Assembly: GCA_902783755.1 (NCBI GenBank)
Contig: CACZSC010000294.1
Coordinates: 1 to 8,116, forward strand
Direction: 5' to 3'
Length of the DNA: 8,116 bases
DNA from: an uncultured Ruminococcus sp.
Lineage (GTDB): Bacteria; Bacillota; Clostridia; Oscillospirales; CAG-272
The notes beneath the pieces were generated by a model, which was not told the origin of the DNA, searched no databases, and saw only the letters and a list, made by a program, of their open reading frames with translations. Made by a program: the position numbers and the translations under genes. Below, in pieces: positions 5,291-8,116 of the stretch; positions within the stretch are counted from its first letter, which is position 1; each line of letters begins with the position of its first letter.

Positions 5291-7519
5291 CTATCTTGCC
5301 TGGTAGTATTCAGCCAGCCTGTCTACGTCAGCCTGTGTGAATGCTCTGTTGAATATGATTATATCGTCATAGTTCATCGGGCTGTTGAGATTGGCCGTGC
5401 TAACGTCCGCTCCGAACAGCAGGCCGTGGACGTTGCCGGAGAACGGCTCGTCCCTTAACGCTTCGGGAATGCTGAACCAGTTGATCTCGCCGAAGTCGAC
5501 TGCAAGGCCTATCCGGGCGTTCTCCCTGTCGACTATGTAGTCCACATGGACCCAGCCTTCTCTGTAGTCATCGGGAAGGTATATCTCCCAGCTGTAATCT
5601 CCGCCGTCTGCTGCATAGCGCCTGCCGACACTGGGCTTCAGCCTTGATCCGTCAAGGACAAGAGTCGTGCCTACCGCTCCCTCGGTCCATTTGTATTTCC
5701 ACCAGTACTGGTTTGTAAAGATCGGAGCATCCTCTCCAACGGGCTTTATGAGGAACCACAGGGAAACTGTGAAGCTCGAGGTATCCGGCTGGTAGCTTGA
5801 AAGGATATATCCTCCGTTTGTCACATCAGCAGCGCTGCCGTAGTATCCTTCGACGTACTGCATCGCACCTTTGTTCGTTCCCCTAGTCTTTCCGATCTCG
5901 TTCTTTGTGATGCCGTCAAGAGACATGTATGTGATGATGTCTTCTTCGGGGAAGAAGTCCGTTATGTATCTTCCTGAATCCGCGGCAGGCGTAGCTTCGC
6001 CTTCGTGTTCGAATCTGATATTGTGGACGCCGGTATACACGGGCCTTCTGCTGGCTTCGACGCCGTCAAAGACTCCGGACGGCACTACCGAGGTGTAACC
6101 GTCGGGCTGTTCCACACCGAGGGCGTAAAGGACTATGGATGCTATGTCCTTGAGCATCATTTCTCCGAATTCTCCCTTGAGCACGTTCTTGCCGGCCACT
6201 GCGACCATGCATGTCAGCTCTTCGGGTGAAGACCCGCCGTGGGAGCCGGATGAACTTCCGTCATCCTTTGTAACATAGGTGCCGCCGTGGTCGGGGGTGA
6301 GGATCAGGACAGTGTCTTCGAGCAGGCCTTTTTCAGCAAGCTTGTCGTAGATACGACCTATATACGAGTCTATCACCGTGAGCTGGCTTAGGAATATGGG
6401 GCTGCCGTAGCCATTTCCGTGTCCCATGTCGTCTATGTCGTCAAAATGCAAGTACATCAGCTTCGGGTCGTGGGCGTCAAGATATGCGATGGCCTTTTCG
6501 CATACTTCCGCGTCGTCGCCGCCATCCTTGAAGATGCTGATGGCGTCGGCATCTTCGATAATCCCGTTGTTAACGATGCTCCAGTGGACGATCGAAGCCA
6601 TCTCTGCGTCCGGGAACGCGTCCCGTACGACCCTGAAGATGCTTGGTACTGAGGACACCATCGGATACGGTGTGTCTGAGGAGTTGTCAAGCCTGTGCAC
6701 GGTGGCGTCGGATCCGTGGAGTATGCTGCCCCAGTTGACTCCGCTGTATGAAGGCTGCGCAGCTTCCGCCTGATGGGTGACGGCGCCGTTTCCGAAAATC
6801 TCGTCTATCCTCGGTGTGTCTGCATCCTTGAAAAAGTCTCCCGCACCGTCAACACCGAATATGATGACCCGCTTCGCGGGATCGGGGTTGGTCAGCTTCT
6901 CGACGGTGGTGAAGGCCTTGAACGCCCTGTATGTTATCAGGATCGCCTGCTCCGTGGTAAGATCCCCGCCGGGGCTGAATCTGCCCTGGCCCACGCCGTT
7001 GATGATGCCTGCGTGCACCGGCCAGCCCAGTTCGGGATCTGCCCATGAATAGTTGCCGGTTATGTCAGTGAATTCATGGGTATATCCTTCTGTCTCGTAT
7101 CCCATGACCTTCGCAACGCGGTTGATTATCGCGGCGATCTGGGCTCTCTTCAGAGTCCCGTCCGGGGAGAACTTGCCCTTGCCGGTCCCGTTTATGATAC
7201 CCAGCGCGTTAGCCGCGAATACAGCGGGGTCCTCGGTATCATCGAAGGCTGAAAGATCGACGGCAGTGCCTTTTTCCTCGATGATGTCATTGACTTCCTT
7301 GCCGGTGGATTTTTCCAGCAGGTTGATGAACATCCGGGCCACGGCGCCTCTTGAGACCGGACTCGTATAGTCTTTCTGAAGGTTCGACGGCACGAGGCCT
7401 TCGGCGATCCCCGCATTGACTTCCGCCTGTGCCCACGATGAGGGGGTGTCGGCGCTAACTATAACGGCTGTTCCGAATACCATCAGAACCGCCAGCACGA
7501 TGGAAATGTTCTTTCTCAT
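5291..7519 (-). CDS. Secreted SLH-anchored alkaline-phosphatase/NPP-type phosphoesterase with C-terminal LamG domain
   Basis: This is an exported, cell-wall-attached hydrolase of 742 residues. Residues 1-23 are a signal peptide, probably cut after VSA. SLH repeats at about 26-70, 88-140 and 148-205 should hold it on secondary cell-wall polymer; GIINGTGKGKFSPDG (107-121) and GIINGVGQGRFSPGG (171-185) are the clearest. The catalytic domain (about 216-470) fits the alkaline-phosphatase superfamily, closest in pattern to type I phosphodiesterase/nucleotide pyrophosphatases: metal ligand Asp224 (FGVDGAG), nucleophile candidate Ser259 with Asn262 in PSYSGVNWGSILHG, DDMGH giving Asp363 and His367, PDHGG giving Asp410 and His411, and SHGG giving His427. 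Residues about 520-742 look like a LamG/concanavalin-type beta-sandwich that may bind a glycan. GGAGG at 7529-7533, nine bases upstream, supports the ATG. The substrate is unknown: nucleotides, phosphodiesters, phospho-glycans or sulfate esters are all possible. Fold and export are well supported; the reaction is inferred. Confidence 0.85.
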   Translation of the reverse strand: MRKNISIVLAVLMVFGTAVIVSADTPSSWAQAEVNAGIAEGLVPSNLQKDYTSPVSRGAVARMFINLLEKSTGKEVNDIIEEKGTAVDLSAFDDTEDPAVFAANALGIINGTGKGKFSPDGTLKRAQIAAIINRVAKVMGYETEGYTHEFTDITGNYSWADPELGWPVHAGIINGVGQGRFSPGGDLTTEQAILITYRAFKAFTTVEKLTNPDPAKRVIIFGVDGAGDFFKDADTPRIDEIFGNGAVTHQAEAAQPSYSGVNWGSILHGSDATVHRLDNSSDTPYPMVSSVPSIFRVVRDAFPDAEMASIVHWSIVNNGIIEDADAISIFKDGGDDAEVCEKAIAYLDAHDPKLMYLHFDDIDDMGHGNGYGSPIFLSQLTVIDSYIGRIYDKLAEKGLLEDTVLILTPDHGGTYVTKDDGSSSGSHGGSSPEELTCMVAVAGKNVLKGEFGEMMLKDIASIVLYALGVEQPDGYTSVVPSGVFDGVEASRRPVYTGVHNIRFEHEGEATPAADSGRYITDFFPEEDIITYMSLDGITKNEIGKTRGTNKGAMQYVEGYYGSAADVTNGGYILSSYQPDTSSFTVSLWFLIKPVGEDAPIFTNQYWWKYKWTEGAVGTTLVLDGSRLKPSVGRRYAADGGDYSWEIYLPDDYREGWVHVDYIVDRENARIGLAVDFGEINWFSIPEALRDEPFSGNVHGLLFGADVSTANLNSPMNYDDIIIFNRAFTQADVDRLAEYYQAR

Positions 7520-7528
7520 ATGTATATT

Positions 7529-7550
7529 CCTCCGAATATGTGGAATTATA
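7529..7550 (-). promoter_or_regulatory. Possible own promoter (-10) and RBS for the SLH enzyme gene
   Basis: On the minus strand a perfect TATAAT (7550-7545) lies in the 33-base gap between the upstream stop and the SLH gene, followed by GGAGG (7533-7529) nine bases before the ATG. No good -35 is found 16-19 bases upstream of the -10 (the bases there are close to ATCACG), and there is no TG extension. The RBS is convincing; the promoter is only a possibility and would give a very short leader. Confidence 0.35.
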
Positions 7551-7552
7551 GA

Positions 7553-8116
7553 CTATCTTATGGCTTCCGTGATCTGGTCCGGTATGCTGCCGGAGCTGTC
7601 CAGCATGGTGACGTAGCCTTTGAGGGAACGGGCCTTCTCCCTGAGCATCTTTGAATGAGGATTGACGAAGATATCGCTCCTGTATCTCGCGTTTTTCGCC
7701 TCCTGCACCAGATTTACGGCGCTGGAATTCCCGTCGAGAGCCAGAAGGACAGAGGTCCTTCTCTTGAATATCTCATATGCGATGCTCTTGTAGAGCCCCA
7801 TGCTGGAAGGCTCGATGGCGACCCGGATACTGAGCGGCTTGCCTGTAAGAGCCAGTTTCTGGCTCCGGTCGACCTCGGACGGGGTAAACGCATAGATCCT
7901 GAATTTTCCCATGTTCCTGTCGAACAGATACTTTTCATAGGCAGTGAATCTGTGCCCGATCACGAAACAGACTTTATCCGGGTCGGCTTCTTCAAGCAGC
8001 CTGTCGATCAGCCTGAGATATTCGGGTCTCATGACTGTCCTGTGAGTACTGTTGTTGAAGCTTCCTCCCGCGATTATGACAGGAAGCAGGGAAGGATCCA
8101 TCTCCTCCGTCATTCC
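7553..8116 (-). CDS. Partial unrecognised protein with Rossmann-like, possibly SLOG/DprA-like, pattern
   Basis: The reading frame is open to the window edge, so this is the C-terminal part of a longer protein; 187 codons are visible and an ATG at 8113 is probably internal. Counting from that ATG, alternating strand-helix elements are seen: PVIIAGGSFN (11-20), a helix, VCFVIGHRFTAYEKYL (48-63), FRIYAFTP (71-78), then YKSIAYEIFKRRTSVLLALDGNSS (108-131, quoted here in outline), NLVQEAKNA (134-142) and DIFVNPHSKMLREKA (147-161). A glycine-rich first strand, a GH turn after the second, and a helix leading into an LLALDGNS strand resemble SLOG/DprA/LOG nucleotide-binding folds. That is a by-eye resemblance, not a motif match. 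No membrane segment or signal is visible in this part. It ends 33 bases before the SLH enzyme gene on the same strand, so the two are probably co-transcribed. The function is unknown. Confidence 0.6.
   Translation of the reverse strand, partial: GMTEEMDPSLLPVIIAGGSFNNSTHRTVMRPEYLRLIDRLLEEADPDKVCFVIGHRFTAYEKYLFDRNMGKFRIYAFTPSEVDRSQKLALTGKPLSIRVAIEPSSMGLYKSIAYEIFKRRTSVLLALDGNSSAVNLVQEAKNARYRSDIFVNPHSKMLREKARSLKGYVTMLDSSGSIPDQITEAIR

Noticed and set aside
5080..5340. Small plus-strand open frame running from the permease gene through the terminator
   Set aside because: It is out of frame with the permease, spans the bidirectional terminator and has no ribosome binding site or recognisable product.

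Overview
The window looks like chromosome of a Gram-positive anaerobe-type bacterium, most likely a member of the Clostridia (Bacillota). The signs are strong GGAGG-type ribosome binding sites, a lipoprotein-anchored binding protein, an S-layer-homology (SLH) surface protein, and a BMP-type nucleoside importer laid out as in Bacillus/Lactococcus relatives. The taxonomic call is inference; there is no rRNA or marker gene here.

Positions 1-5216 (+ strand) hold a complete four-gene ABC importer of the BMP/PnrA class. It consists of a lipoprotein binding protein (153-1256), a double-domain ATPase (1361-2950), and two different permeases (2947-4203 and 4200-5216). A good promoter with an extended -10 (83-111) precedes the first gene. 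A terminator-like hairpin (1272-1303) sits between the binding-protein gene and the ATPase gene and probably makes binding protein more abundant than the membrane complex. The last three genes are joined by 4-base ATGA overlaps. The best-characterised relatives take up nucleosides such as guanosine.

A bidirectional hairpin (5236-5270) separates this operon from a convergent minus-strand pair. The first minus-strand gene in transcription order (7553-8116) is cut by the window edge; it is not firmly recognised but has a Rossmann-like pattern reminiscent of the SLOG/DprA superfamily. It is followed after 32 untranslated bases by a 742-residue exported protein (5291-7519). That protein has a signal peptide, SLH repeats, an alkaline-phosphatase/nucleotide-pyrophosphatase (NPP) type catalytic domain with all expected metal ligands, and a C-terminal LamG/concanavalin-like domain.

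A speculative link between the two halves is that the surface-anchored phosphoesterase could release nucleosides (or other groups) outside the cell for capture by the importer. The convergent layout does not prove this. The window is otherwise tightly packed: no tRNA, rRNA, mobile element, CRISPR array or gene-free stretch over 300 bases is visible.
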